Below, piece by piece: positions 1 through 6,453 of a stretch of 8,432 nucleotides of DNA. Position numbers and translations under genes: made by a program. The stretch lies in contig JAFXRA010000188.1 of assembly GCA_017526725.1 (NCBI GenBank), positions 1 through 8,432 of the forward strand. The letters are read 5' to 3'. How positions within the stretch are numbered: position 1 is the first letter of the stretch; the number at the start of each line of letters is the position of its first letter. Source of the DNA: Candidatus Rifleibacteriota bacterium. Its GTDB lineage: Bacteria; Riflebacteria; Ozemobacteria; Ozemobacterales; Ozemobacteraceae. Under the pieces are notes generated by a model, which saw only the letters and a list, made by a program, of their open reading frames with translations, made no database searches and was not told the DNA's origin.

Positions 1-701
1 CTTAGAGTTACAGCACTGCTTGTGCTGGTATTCCAGCTTAAGGATATGCCATTAGCATTTGCTTCTCCGGCAAGACCTGATGGAGAAAAATTAACAGATA
101 AACTGTCGAAAAGCCCTGAAAGGGTAGCTCTTCTAGTACGAGCATATATATATATTTTTGCATAATAATCAGTATCTGCTGTTAAGTTTGTTATCGTAGA
201 AGTACTTCCAGTATAATTTCCATTAGCTTGACGTCTGTCTAAATAGTTAGGACTTGCGATACCTTCTTCTACAGTAGAATAACCTAACCAATAGTTATAG
301 CCGTTATTACCTCCTGAAACCGACCAGTCACCCCAGTCAAATCTTACATTAATTGCATCTGAAGGAGTTTTAAAATGCTGAGTAACCAAACCGTCATAAT
401 AACGGTTTGTATTAGAGTTAGAAGTATAATAAATTCTCAGATTATTGTTTTGAGTTGTAATTGTTGTGTTATAGTCATTAGCCCCATTAATTCTAGTGGT
501 GGGAGTCCAGCCGGTGATTCCATTAGTAAAATCAGGATTAGTCAGTTGCTGAAGAGCAAAAGCTTTAGGAGCCAACAACGAAAAAACAGCAACAAGCAAA
601 TAAAACGTAATGAATTTAATAAATTTCAGGATTGCCACGCCTCTGATTGCTCTGCAATCAGCCCCCTCAGTCTCGCTAATGCTCGACAGCTCCCCCACCA
701 T
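1..701 (-). CDS. Secreted beta-sandwich / fibronectin type III-like protein, N-terminal part (partial, runs off left edge)
   Basis: An open frame of about 233 codons is read leftward to base 1 with no stop, so the C-terminus lies outside the window. The hydrophobic stretch FITFYLLVAVFSLLAPKAFA followed by LQQ looks like a Sec signal peptide with cleavage after AFA. The next ~150 residues are rich in Thr, Asn, Tyr and Gly, beginning with NPDFTNGITGW, a pattern seen at the start of jelly-roll/carbohydrate-binding-like domains. They are followed by SPSGLAGEAN...GISLSWNTS, which resembles the first strands of a fibronectin type III domain. A cell-surface or extracellular role is inferred; the ligand is unknown. 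The start is uncertain. ATG at 701 has AAGGA only 1 nt upstream and gives an unusual acidic 21-residue extension. GTG at 638 or CTG at 629 would give a conventional signal peptide. Bases 629-701 belong to a palindromic repeat, so the extension may be translated repeat DNA. Confidence 0.75.
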   Translation of the reverse strand, partial: MVGELSSISETEGADCRAIRGVAILKFIKFITFYLLVAVFSLLAPKAFALQQLTNPDFTNGITGWTPTTRINGANDYNTTITTQNNNLRIYYTSNSNTNRYYDGLVTQHFKTPSDAINVRFDWGDWSVSGGNNGYNYWLGYSTVEEGIASPNYLDRRQANGNYTGSTSTITNLTADTDYYAKIYIYARTRRATLSGLFDSLSVNFSPSGLAGEANANGISLSWNTSTSSAVTL

Positions 702-728
702 TTCCTTACAGGATAAACGTGGGGGAGC
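629..728. repeat. C-rich palindromic repeat at the 5' end of the secreted-protein gene
   Basis: Three palindromic parts sit side by side. CTGATTGC/GCAATCAG (643-650/654-661) is a perfect 8-bp stem with a 3-nt loop. An imperfect AGTC...GACA stem follows at about 669-688. GCTCCCCCAC/GTGGGGGAGC (689-698/719-728) is a perfect 10-bp stem around a 20-nt loop. The left boundary is placed near 629, where the signal-peptide reading frame becomes AT-rich. The order CCCCC, AGTC, variable stem, GACA, CCCCC, loop, GGGGG is found again at 8109-8152, which supports a dispersed repeat family rather than a gene-specific structure. Confidence 0.6.
689..728 (-). promoter_or_regulatory. Hairpin enclosing the Shine-Dalgarno and ATG of the secreted-protein gene
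   Basis: In the minus-strand RNA a 10-bp GC-rich stem (728-719 with 698-689) closes a 20-nt loop. That loop holds AAGGA and ends exactly with the ATG at 701-699. Inside it, TCCT (713-710) can pair with AGGA (706-703), so the ribosome-binding sequence would be doubly masked. If 701 is the real start, this would limit translation until the structure melts or is opened. If translation begins at 638 or 629, it is only an upstream repeat hairpin. Confidence 0.4.
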
Positions 729-752
729 ATCTTTTGTGAATAATAATGTTTT

Positions 753-758
753 ATTATA
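753..758 (-). promoter_or_regulatory. Candidate -10 box for the secreted-protein gene
   Basis: On the minus strand the hexamer is a perfect TATAAT. It would place a transcription start near 746, about 45 nt before the ATG at 701, so the SD-masking hairpin would lie within the leader. No good -35 hexamer is visible at 16-18 bp upstream, and the surroundings are AT-rich, so a chance match is possible. Confidence 0.35.
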
Positions 759-915
759 ATTAACAGATTTAAAAACTAATCTGGACATTTTACATCCCTA
801 ACACATTCATCTAGTTTGTGTACAACACTTTCTCAATTCTAAGTCTAACATATAACAACTAACCCCGCAAGGGAGGATAAGACATTAAGATATAAGATAT
901 AAGATTGAAGAGATG

Positions 916-990
916 AAAGCCTGCGGCTTTGTGGATGGTGAGACAGTTGCTTCGCAACTTGTGGGACGGCGACATATGTCGCCTGTGAGA
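916..990 (-). repeat. Chain of short perfect hairpins with GTGRGAC linkers (copy 1)
   Basis: Three perfect palindromes follow one another: AAAGCC-TGC-GGCTTT (916-930), AGTTGC-TTC-GCAACT (945-959) and the uninterrupted 16-bp palindrome GGCGACATATGTCGCC (968-983). They are separated or flanked by GGTGAGAC, GTGGGAC and TGTGAGA. The linkers match, on the opposite strand, the GTCTCAC and GTCCCAC linkers of the chains at 1233-1295 and 8190-8247, so this copy is in the reverse orientation. Confidence 0.65.
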
Positions 991-991
991 A

Positions 992-1036
992 TTGTTATAA
1001 GGGTTATAAGGGTTAGAAGGGTTCGAAGAGTTCAAG
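992..1036 (-). repeat. Period-9 tandem array (reverse orientation)
   Basis: Five consecutive 9-nt units are seen: TTGTTATAA, GGGTTATAA, GGGTTAGAA, GGGTTCGAA and GAGTTCAAG. Read on the minus strand they fit the consensus TTMKAACNN of the arrays at 1172-1232 and 8159-8194. The array abuts the hairpin chain at 916-990, the same neighbour relation as in the other two copies. Confidence 0.65.
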
Positions 1037-1052
1037 TTCAAATGGTTCTTTA

Positions 1053-1132
1053 AGTCTACACATTTGTCATAAAAAGTATAGCGTATGGGCTTTAGCCCTG
1101 AAAGCTATACGTTTATGACAATGGGTAGGCTT
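1053..1132. repeat. 80-bp palindromic element, full copy 1
   Basis: The element folds along its whole length. The outer arms run AGTCTAC...TTGTCATAAA and TTTATGACAA...TAGGCTT, with one bulged T and one A/G mismatch. The middle arms are GTATAGC/GCTATAC, and the apex is GGGCTTTAGCCC. It differs at only 2 of 80 positions from the copy at 7889-7968, and its left half recurs at 6532-6576. One difference changes a T-A pair in the other copy to a T-G pair here, so the fold is kept. No T-tract follows, so it is not an ordinary intrinsic terminator. It may be a REP/MITE-like element or a structured RNA. Confidence 0.85.
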
Positions 1133-1168
1133 ATGTAGAGAGCAGCAGAGCGCTGAGCGGACAGACAA
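1133..1168 (+). repeat. AGAGC-rich block following the 80-bp palindrome
   Basis: A low-complexity stretch of GAGAGCA/GCAGAGC words ends in GAGCGGACAG. The same block follows the palindrome at 7889-7968, and a related block lies at 6361-6425. The constant position suggests it belongs to one composite repeat with the palindrome. Confidence 0.5.
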
Positions 1169-1171
1169 CAC

Positions 1172-1232
1172 TTCTAACTCTTCTAACTCTTCTAACAATT
1201 CGAACAATTCGAACCTAGAACTATTCGAACAA
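1172..1232 (+). repeat. Period-9 tandem array
   Basis: The units are TTCTAACTC twice, TTCTAACAA, TTCGAACAA and TTCGAACCT (1172-1216). After a 7-nt interruption TTCGAACAA occurs again at 1224-1232. The 9-nt period keeps a reading frame, but no start signal or protein-like composition accompanies it. The array leads directly into a hairpin chain, as it also does at 8159-8194. Confidence 0.7.
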
Positions 1233-1295
1233 CTCTCACAGATTGCGACAGCAATCGTCTCACAAGCGAAGCTGTCTCACAGCGCAGCGTCCCAC
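1233..1295 (+). repeat. Chain of short hairpins with GTCTCAC/GTCCCAC linkers (copy 2)
   Basis: The order is CTCTCAC, the perfect stem GATTGC-GACA-GCAATC (1241-1256), GTCTCAC, a short GCGAAGC hairpin (1266-1272), GTCTCAC, an AGCGCAGC segment and GTCCCAC. It ends 9 bp beyond the stop codon of the cyclase gene. The linkers are shared with the chains at 916-990 (reverse) and 8190-8247, while the stem sequences differ. Confidence 0.65.
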
Positions 1296-1303
1296 TTTTT
1301 TTG

Positions 1304-3616
1304 TCAGGTTCTAGGAATAGGCACTGAAGTATCGACGACCACACCAGGCTGAGCAAGTTCAACGCGGTTGCGGCCATTTTTCTTACAGACGTATAAAGAA
1401 TCGTCTGCAAGTTTTATCATATCATCAGCAGTTTCAGGGTTAGTATAAGGTATTGAAGAAACGCCTATACTTATTGTAACTTTTAATTCTTCACCCTGAG
1501 CTCCAATAAATGTTGCGGCTTCAACGCTCTGTCTTAAGCGTTCAGCAAACTGAACAGCACCTTCTGGTTCTGTTTCAGGCAAAATAACACAGAATTCTTC
1601 ACCACCGTAACGAGCAGCAATATCAGTATCACGAACCGATTTGCGAACAATCTTTGCAACTTCCCTTAAAACAGCGTCACCGGTCTGATGGCCGTAAGTA
1701 TCGTTGAATTTCTTGAAATGGTCAATATCTGTCATCAGGTAAGACAAAGGCTTATTGTAACGTCTGGCACGTCTGAATTCTTCTTCCATCTTAGACTGAA
1801 AATGTCTTCTGACAACCAAACCTGTCAAACCGTCTACTGTAGCCAAATTGTAAAGTCTAGCTTTTTCAATAACTACTGCAGCCTGATTAGCCATAGTAAG
1901 AGCAATCTGCAAATCATCATTATTAAATCGGCCTGACTGTTTATTAACTATATTCATTACTCCGACCGTGGTTTCTCTAATCATTAGAGGAACACAAATC
2001 ATTGATTTAATAGTGTTTACTTCGCCTTCTTTTTCTTTAAAAGACTTTTCTTTTCTGATATTTGTAATAAGTTTCGCTTTACCTGTATTGAATACTTCAC
2101 CGGCAATACCTTTGCCGCTCTTGAATGATTCTATCAAAGCCTCACTAAATACAGGCTTGCCTTCAACACCATAAACGACAGACTGTTCAAAAAGTTCTTC
2201 ATATCTGTCATCCAGCATAAACAAAGAACCTCTTTCAGCATACAAAGCCTGAACTCCTCGACTCAAAATAGCATCAAGAGTCTTACCTAAATCACCCATA
2301 AAGCTGACTGTTTTAGTAACTTCGTTAATTATAGCCAACTCTCTGACACGCTTTGCCAATTCGTAATTCTTTTCTGTTAAACTGACAAACTGTTGAATAA
2401 GTCTTGTCAATGCCCATTGAACAGGCACCATAAAGACTATCGGAGTGATTTCTAATATAACATCAATATTGAAAAGAATTAAGGCTAAAGCAGCCCAGGC
2501 AAGAGCAGAGCACAAACAAATAAAATTGCCTGTAAAATCTCTGTTTTTCCATAATAAATAAGCACAGCCCAATGCAAATACAAAAATCAGTAGAATTGTA
2601 TTGGTTACTGAAGAACGCTGCAAAAATCTTCTGTTAAGAATGTTATGAAGGAGATTAGCGTGAATTTCTACCCCAGATAAAGCTCCATAAGGACAGAACT
2701 TAACGTCTTCAGAAATTCCGTTGGCTTTTGTTCCTATCAAAACAAGTCTGTTGCTGAAATAATTTTTGGGGAACTTTTCGTTAATTACATCTGAATAACT
2801 GATTTCATCAAAATCAGAATAAGCCCCTGAATAGTTTATAAGATATGATTTAATCATATGGCCGGCTTCAGGTTCGTAACAGTTGTAATAAGGTAACACT
2901 CTGTCAGCTATTTTCATGCCGTTGCTGACTTCTTCAGGATTAACTCCCAAATATGCTCCAGCAGCAGACAAGCCAAATATATAGCTATAATAATCACCAG
3001 CCGGCTTAGTCAACAAAAGCTTTCTGATTACGCCGTCTGGGTTAAGCTGTTTATATTCAAGGTCTATAAAACCTTCATAAGGCTTAGCTTCCAGCAAAGT
3101 TTTACAGGGTCTGTCAGGAGAAATAATCTCTTTTTCTTCAAAGGTTTCCGGGTCTAAAACCGTTTTCTTAGTAACAACCTGAGGAAGAACAACTTTCCCA
3201 AAATTGGCTATAGCTTTAGAAAACTGAACATCGTCATCATGCCCAGCCAAAGATTCTTCAGTGAACATAATATCGAAAGCAGCCAGTTTTGCTCCAGCTT
3301 TTTTAAGTATATCCAGAAGTTTTCCATGAGTTGCTCTCGGCCAGGGCCAGGTTCCAAGCTTTTCAATACATTCATCTGTAATACTTATTAAAACGATGTC
3401 TTTGCTGCTTGCTAATTTGCCTCGCTGTTTAAAGCGATAATCTATTGAAGCATTTTCAACCGTATTAAAAAAGCCGTAAAAATAAAGCAGAGAGAAAACA
3501 ACAGCAATTATAACCGCTAGAAAGAATTCCCACAAAGGAACTAGAAAAGCCGGTTTCTTCGCTAGTTTAATCAACTCATTGGAATTAAAAATATCTTCTG
3601 TATTATTAGAACTCAT
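1304..3616 (-). CDS. Membrane-anchored CHASE2-GAF-GGDEF diguanylate cyclase
   Basis: This 770-residue protein is a predicted c-di-GMP synthase. A transmembrane helix (about 30-50) leads into an extracytoplasmic CHASE2 sensor domain (about 51-330). Family hallmarks there are DYRFKQRG, GTWPWPR at 88-94, and AFDIMFTE. Three closely spaced helices (about 338-404) return the chain to the cytoplasm. They are followed by a short coiled segment, a GAF domain (about 425-585) and a GGDEF domain (about 590-755). The catalytic motif is GGEEF at 671-675. DGLTGL (595-600), the metal-binding TDID (629-632) and KKFND are intact. RDTD at 662-665, five residues before GGEEF, matches the RxxD product-inhibition site. 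No EAL or HD-GYP domain is present. The signal is unknown. It is the last gene of a minus-strand unit: the ATG lies 2 bp after the upstream stop with only a weak SD, suggesting translational coupling. Confidence 0.95.
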   Translation of the reverse strand: MSSNNTEDIFNSNELIKLAKKPAFLVPLWEFFLAVIIAVVFSLLYFYGFFNTVENASIDYRFKQRGKLASSKDIVLISITDECIEKLGTWPWPRATHGKLLDILKKAGAKLAAFDIMFTEESLAGHDDDVQFSKAIANFGKVVLPQVVTKKTVLDPETFEEKEIISPDRPCKTLLEAKPYEGFIDLEYKQLNPDGVIRKLLLTKPAGDYYSYIFGLSAAGAYLGVNPEEVSNGMKIADRVLPYYNCYEPEAGHMIKSYLINYSGAYSDFDEISYSDVINEKFPKNYFSNRLVLIGTKANGISEDVKFCPYGALSGVEIHANLLHNILNRRFLQRSSVTNTILLIFVFALGCAYLLWKNRDFTGNFICLCSALAWAALALILFNIDVILEITPIVFMVPVQWALTRLIQQFVSLTEKNYELAKRVRELAIINEVTKTVSFMGDLGKTLDAILSRGVQALYAERGSLFMLDDRYEELFEQSVVYGVEGKPVFSEALIESFKSGKGIAGEVFNTGKAKLITNIRKEKSFKEKEGEVNTIKSMICVPLMIRETTVGVMNIVNKQSGRFNNDDLQIALTMANQAAVVIEKARLYNLATVDGLTGLVVRRHFQSKMEEEFRRARRYNKPLSYLMTDIDHFKKFNDTYGHQTGDAVLREVAKIVRKSVRDTDIAARYGGEEFCVILPETEPEGAVQFAERLRQSVEAATFIGAQGEELKVTISIGVSSIPYTNPETADDMIKLADDSLYVCKKNGRNRVELAQPGVVVDTSVPIPRT

Positions 3617-3618
3617 TA

Positions 3619-4674
3619 TTACTTATTTTCAGGAACTGTTACCTGAACCCTTAGTTTTTTCATTTCACTGAAAGCTTCATAAAAAAGCTTATCGGTTTTG
3701 GGAAGCAGTTTTATAGCTTCTTTATAATTATGAATAGCTTTTTCAACTTTCCCATTATTTTTCAGACGGTCAGCGCGCATTTTATAGAGTCTGCCCAAGC
3801 GTCTTCTTGATTCTGCGAACTTGTCTTCATAAATATTAACACCAGTATAAGCAGGAGCAAAAGGATCTGTAACAGTATAAGAAGAATAGAGGTTCAAAGC
3901 TTCTTCATAATCTTTAATTGTCTTTTCCCAAAGTTCCTGAGATTCATTGTCTTCTGAATCGCTTAATTCTTTTTCAGATAGATTTGATTCTGCCTTTTCC
4001 AGTATTTTAGCTATAAAATCATGATAAATATTGTCTTTGCTGTCAATAATAAATATAGCCCGTTTAAGCAAAGAAGTGGCTTTTATAAAATGTTTTGCAT
4101 GAACAGCTCTATATGCCTTCTTTAAATATGGTCTGGCAATATGTCTGCGGCATTCTAAAAGCATATTGTTTATATGAATATAGTATGGATGATTTTCGGG
4201 CATATTCTCAACAACTTTTGCTGCTGACTGATATTCCAAAACAGCTTCACCATAGTTTCCATTGCGCTTAAAATCATCACCTCTGGAAATAAAGGGTTCA
4301 GCATTCGCTCTGACTTCGGCATCTCTTTCGCCTACTCTTGCTTTATCAAGCCAGACTTTAATTTCTTCAAGAAAACCTACGTCTTCAATATTTGCCAGAC
4401 GAGTTGCTTCTTCTAAGCAGTCTATAGCTATCTTCCAAAGACTATTTTCAACAGCGGCTTTCCCTTTTTGAAACTGAAGTTTTGCAAGTTCGTTATCAAC
4501 AGCAGTCAACCCCTGTTCAACATCTTTTAAATACTTCTGGATTTTTGTATCAGATTTATCAGCTTGTTTCAACAATTCATAAGCTTCTAAATAATCTGCC
4601 CTGGCAAGGCCCCATTCATTGGCGGCTTTTTTTGATTCAGCAGATTTAATCAAGGATTCAGTTTTTTCTAACAT
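3619..4674 (-). CDS. Cytoplasmic TPR-like helical-repeat protein
   Basis: This 351-residue protein lacks a signal peptide or membrane segment and is almost entirely helical. TPR-like pairs are recognisable at about 16-36 (AANEWGLARADYLEAYELL), 67-93, 127-157 (RGDDFKRNGNYGEAVLEYQSA), 184-212 and 294-327 (MRADRLKNNGKVEKAIHNYK). The spacing is irregular, and an acidic, Ser/Glu-rich insert sits at about 231-250. Proteins of this kind act as binding scaffolds; no partner can be named from sequence. The start is well supported: AAAAGGAG (4681-4688, complement) lies 6 nt before the ATG. The stop is 2 bp from the diguanylate cyclase start, and the secreted TPR gene ends 43 bp upstream. It may therefore link those two proteins functionally (inference). 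Confidence 0.85.
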   Translation of the reverse strand: MLEKTESLIKSAESKKAANEWGLARADYLEAYELLKQADKSDTKIQKYLKDVEQGLTAVDNELAKLQFQKGKAAVENSLWKIAIDCLEEATRLANIEDVGFLEEIKVWLDKARVGERDAEVRANAEPFISRGDDFKRNGNYGEAVLEYQSAAKVVENMPENHPYYIHINNMLLECRRHIARPYLKKAYRAVHAKHFIKATSLLKRAIFIIDSKDNIYHDFIAKILEKAESNLSEKELSDSEDNESQELWEKTIKDYEEALNLYSSYTVTDPFAPAYTGVNIYEDKFAESRRRLGRLYKMRADRLKNNGKVEKAIHNYKEAIKLLPKTDKLFYEAFSEMKKLRVQVTVPENK

Positions 4675-4717
4675 ACTTTTCTCCTTTTAAAGCATTTTTT
4701 AGAAAGATTATCGAACA

Positions 4718-6283
4718 CTAACGAGAAGCAGATTTTTTCATACGTTCCGAAGCTGTTTTAGTGTCAAAGAAGGATACACCTTCCCCTTCGCTTTCACCGG
4801 CCTGTTCATAGGCACTTGCAGCTTCATCGTAGTTTTCCAGCCTATATTGAATATAGCCTAACAAAGACTTTGCATCAGAGTTTTCAGGGTCTAAAAGCAG
4901 CATTTTGCGTATGCTCTTGTCAGCCTGTTTGAACTCTTCCAACTGAACATAAACCAAAGTAGTATCCCACCAGAGTTGAGATGAATCAGAAAATTTAGAC
5001 GTAAGAACTTTCAAATCATCTAAGGCTGAAGAATACTTTCCATCATTCATCTTTTTAACAGCATTCTGATATAAAGAAGAAGCTTTTAAGTCAGCATTTG
5101 CAGCACTTACTCCGCCTGATGAAGATGAGGATTTCCCTGAAGCCTGTTTACTAGAGTTTTTAGAACCCTTGGAAGAAGCAGAAGAATTTTTTGCCAATTG
5201 AACTTTGCCGCCTGCCTGCGAATAACTGACTAAGGCAGCTATTTTCTGCTTATACTTAGATTCCGGGAAAGTAATATTGAAAGCTCTCGACCATTCTACA
5301 ACTGCTTGATGAACTCCGAGAATAGCTCTCAGTCTTATAGACTGATAATATGCGTCTTCGACCAGTGGTGAAGCCGGATACAAACTTAAAATCTTGTCAT
5401 ATGTCTTACAGGATTCCAACAGTTCCCCAAATTTAAAAGTTGCTTCGGCAAGACTAAACATAATTTTATCTTTGCCTGGCCCTTTTTCGCCATCTTTGAG
5501 TTTATCCTGATATGAAAGTATCTTGCTTACCAAATCATCTCTTTCTGATTCAGAAACAGGTTCGACATGCAAGATTTCTTCAAGAATAGCTGTTGTTCTG
5601 TTATCAAGTTTCTTGCCACCGGTTGTCGTTGATTTTGCCGGAACTGGTTTAGCAGCAGTCTGAACTGTTTTGGTTTCTGCCTTAGCCTTCTTTTCAGCAG
5701 GCTTAACAGGTTTTTTTTCTGCCTTAGCTATCTTGGTTTCTGGCTTAGCAGGGCTCTTATTTTCTTTAACAAGTTTTTCTACAGAAACCTTGGGCTCTTC
5801 AATATCAATCGGACCAGTATATTCCGATTCCATAATATTTTCTGCCTTCATAAAAGCGTCGCCAATTTCACGATAAGCACTTTTAGGATATTTTCTTTTT
5901 AATTCAGAATAGGCTTCACTGACTTTATCTGAATTTCCAAGATTTGAATTGGCTTCCATAAGCTTATACAGAGCTTCAGCCCTTTCGTCTGGAGTAGTAG
6001 CTTTTTTAGAAAGTTCAGAAAAAGTTGTAACTGCTTCGGAATAATTGCTGATTTCCATCTGACAGTCACCCAGCATAAAGAGAGCCAGATTTCTCTGCAG
6101 AAGAGTCGGGGCAGAATCAACAGCTTGTTTAAAACCTTTTATTGCTCCTGAAATATTGCCTATTGAACGCTGTTTTAAAGCGTCAGACATAAGGTCTGTA
6201 GTCTTTGAGGCATAAGAAACTCCTGAAAAAGCCAAAAGACTACCAGCAAGCAAGGTCGTAAGCAAGAGACCTTTTTTAGACAT
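4718..6283 (-). CDS. Secreted/periplasmic TPR protein with Lys/Ala/Pro-rich and Ser-rich linkers
   Basis: This 521-residue protein begins MSKKGLLLTTLLAGSLLAFSG and has a probable signal-peptidase I site after VSYA (residue 25). There is no lipobox. TPR-like repeats cover about 29-140, for example GNISGAIKGFKQAVDSAP and NYSEAVTTFSELSK. A low-complexity basic linker of Lys/Ala/Pro/Glu/Thr repeats spans about 172-225. A second helical/TPR block lies at about 229-355 and a Ser/Lys/Gly linker at about 366-392. Three C-terminal TPRs follow (about 400-498), including NYDEAASAYEQAGE. The architecture resembles periplasmic scaffolds of the BamD/YbgF sort, but no specific orthology is claimed. It is the first gene of the minus-strand unit; AGAGGG 5-6 nt before the ATG acts as SD. 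The flexible basic linker could contact cell wall or other anionic polymers (inference). Confidence 0.85.
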   Translation of the reverse strand: MSKKGLLLTTLLAGSLLAFSGVSYASKTTDLMSDALKQRSIGNISGAIKGFKQAVDSAPTLLQRNLALFMLGDCQMEISNYSEAVTTFSELSKKATTPDERAEALYKLMEANSNLGNSDKVSEAYSELKRKYPKSAYREIGDAFMKAENIMESEYTGPIDIEEPKVSVEKLVKENKSPAKPETKIAKAEKKPVKPAEKKAKAETKTVQTAAKPVPAKSTTTGGKKLDNRTTAILEEILHVEPVSESERDDLVSKILSYQDKLKDGEKGPGKDKIMFSLAEATFKFGELLESCKTYDKILSLYPASPLVEDAYYQSIRLRAILGVHQAVVEWSRAFNITFPESKYKQKIAALVSYSQAGGKVQLAKNSSASSKGSKNSSKQASGKSSSSSGGVSAANADLKASSLYQNAVKKMNDGKYSSALDDLKVLTSKFSDSSQLWWDTTLVYVQLEEFKQADKSIRKMLLLDPENSDAKSLLGYIQYRLENYDEAASAYEQAGESEGEGVSFFDTKTASERMKKSASR

Positions 6284-6318
6284 AGAAACCCTCTAACTAA
6301 TAAGGAATATTTCTTAAC

Positions 6319-6347
6319 ATATTACTTCATTTGCGCATTAAGAGCAA
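6319..6347 (-). promoter_or_regulatory. Candidate promoter of the TPR-TPR-cyclase unit
   Basis: On the minus strand TTGCTC (6347-6342) and TAATAT (6324-6319) are separated by 17 bp. The -35 matches consensus at 3 of 6 positions and the -10 at 4 of 6. Transcription would begin near 6312, about 28 nt before the first ATG, and the SD AGAGGG lies in between. It sits outside the repeat blocks. Confidence 0.35.
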
Positions 6348-6360
6348 GACCACATTTTTT

Positions 6361-6425
6361 AGAGTTTAGAGCAGTCGAGGCTGAAGCCTCTTAGAGCAGA
6401 GAGCAACAGAGCACAGAGCGAAGAG
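6361..6425 (+). repeat. AGAGC-rich block with embedded hairpin
   Basis: Words such as AGAGCAGAGAGCA and CAGAGCGAAGAGAG repeat. The perfect 5-bp hairpin GAGGC-TGAA-GCCTC occupies 6377-6390. Related blocks follow both full palindromes (1133-1168 and 7971-8049); here the block lies upstream of the half palindrome instead, so the order differs. Confidence 0.5.
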
Positions 6426-6453
6426 AGAAATTGAGAATTGAGAATTTGTTACC

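Larger units (their letters stand above)
702..1303. other. Gene-free intergenic region filled with repeats
   Basis: About 600 bp separate the 5' end of the secreted-protein gene from the 3' end of the diguanylate cyclase gene, both on the minus strand. Short open frames here have no credible start signals and are composed of repeat units. From left to right the region holds the promoter area, an AT-rich stretch with AAGATAT-type repeats (about 886-905), a hairpin chain, a period-9 array, the 80-bp palindrome, an AGAGC block, a second period-9 array and a second hairpin chain. No T-tract intrinsic terminator for the cyclase gene was seen. Confidence 0.7.

Noticed and set aside
375..716. Plus-strand open frame of 113 codons
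   Set aside because: It lies opposite the secreted-protein gene, has Ser/Ile-rich composition typical of antisense reading, no SD, and crosses the palindromic repeat.
859..1041. Minus-strand open frame with an NSSNPSNPYN-like pattern
   Set aside because: It translates the period-9 array and hairpin chain in frame (9 is a multiple of 3). There is no start signal and no protein-like remainder.
1053..1132. Intrinsic terminator for the flanking genes
   Set aside because: The fold is long and GC-poor in the outer arms, no T-tract follows on either strand, and the copies sit at different positions relative to gene ends.
1172..1295. CRISPR-like or integron attC-like array
   Set aside because: The repeats are 9 nt with no 25-40 nt spacers, and no cas genes are present. 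The hairpins lack the paired R/L core boxes of attC sites, and there is no integrase.
1233..1303. c-di-GMP riboswitch near the cyclase gene
   Set aside because: The structured sequence is downstream of the cyclase stop, not upstream of a gene, and no GEMM-type core was recognised.
1192..1410. Minus-strand open frame of 72 codons overlapping the cyclase 3' end
   Set aside because: It is in a different frame from the cyclase, ends in period-9 repeat sequence and has no SD.
5670..5876. Plus-strand open frame of 68 codons with hydrophobic stretches
   Set aside because: It is the antisense of the Lys/Ala/Pro-rich linker of the secreted TPR gene, which automatically gives hydrophobic Leu/Phe/Ala words.
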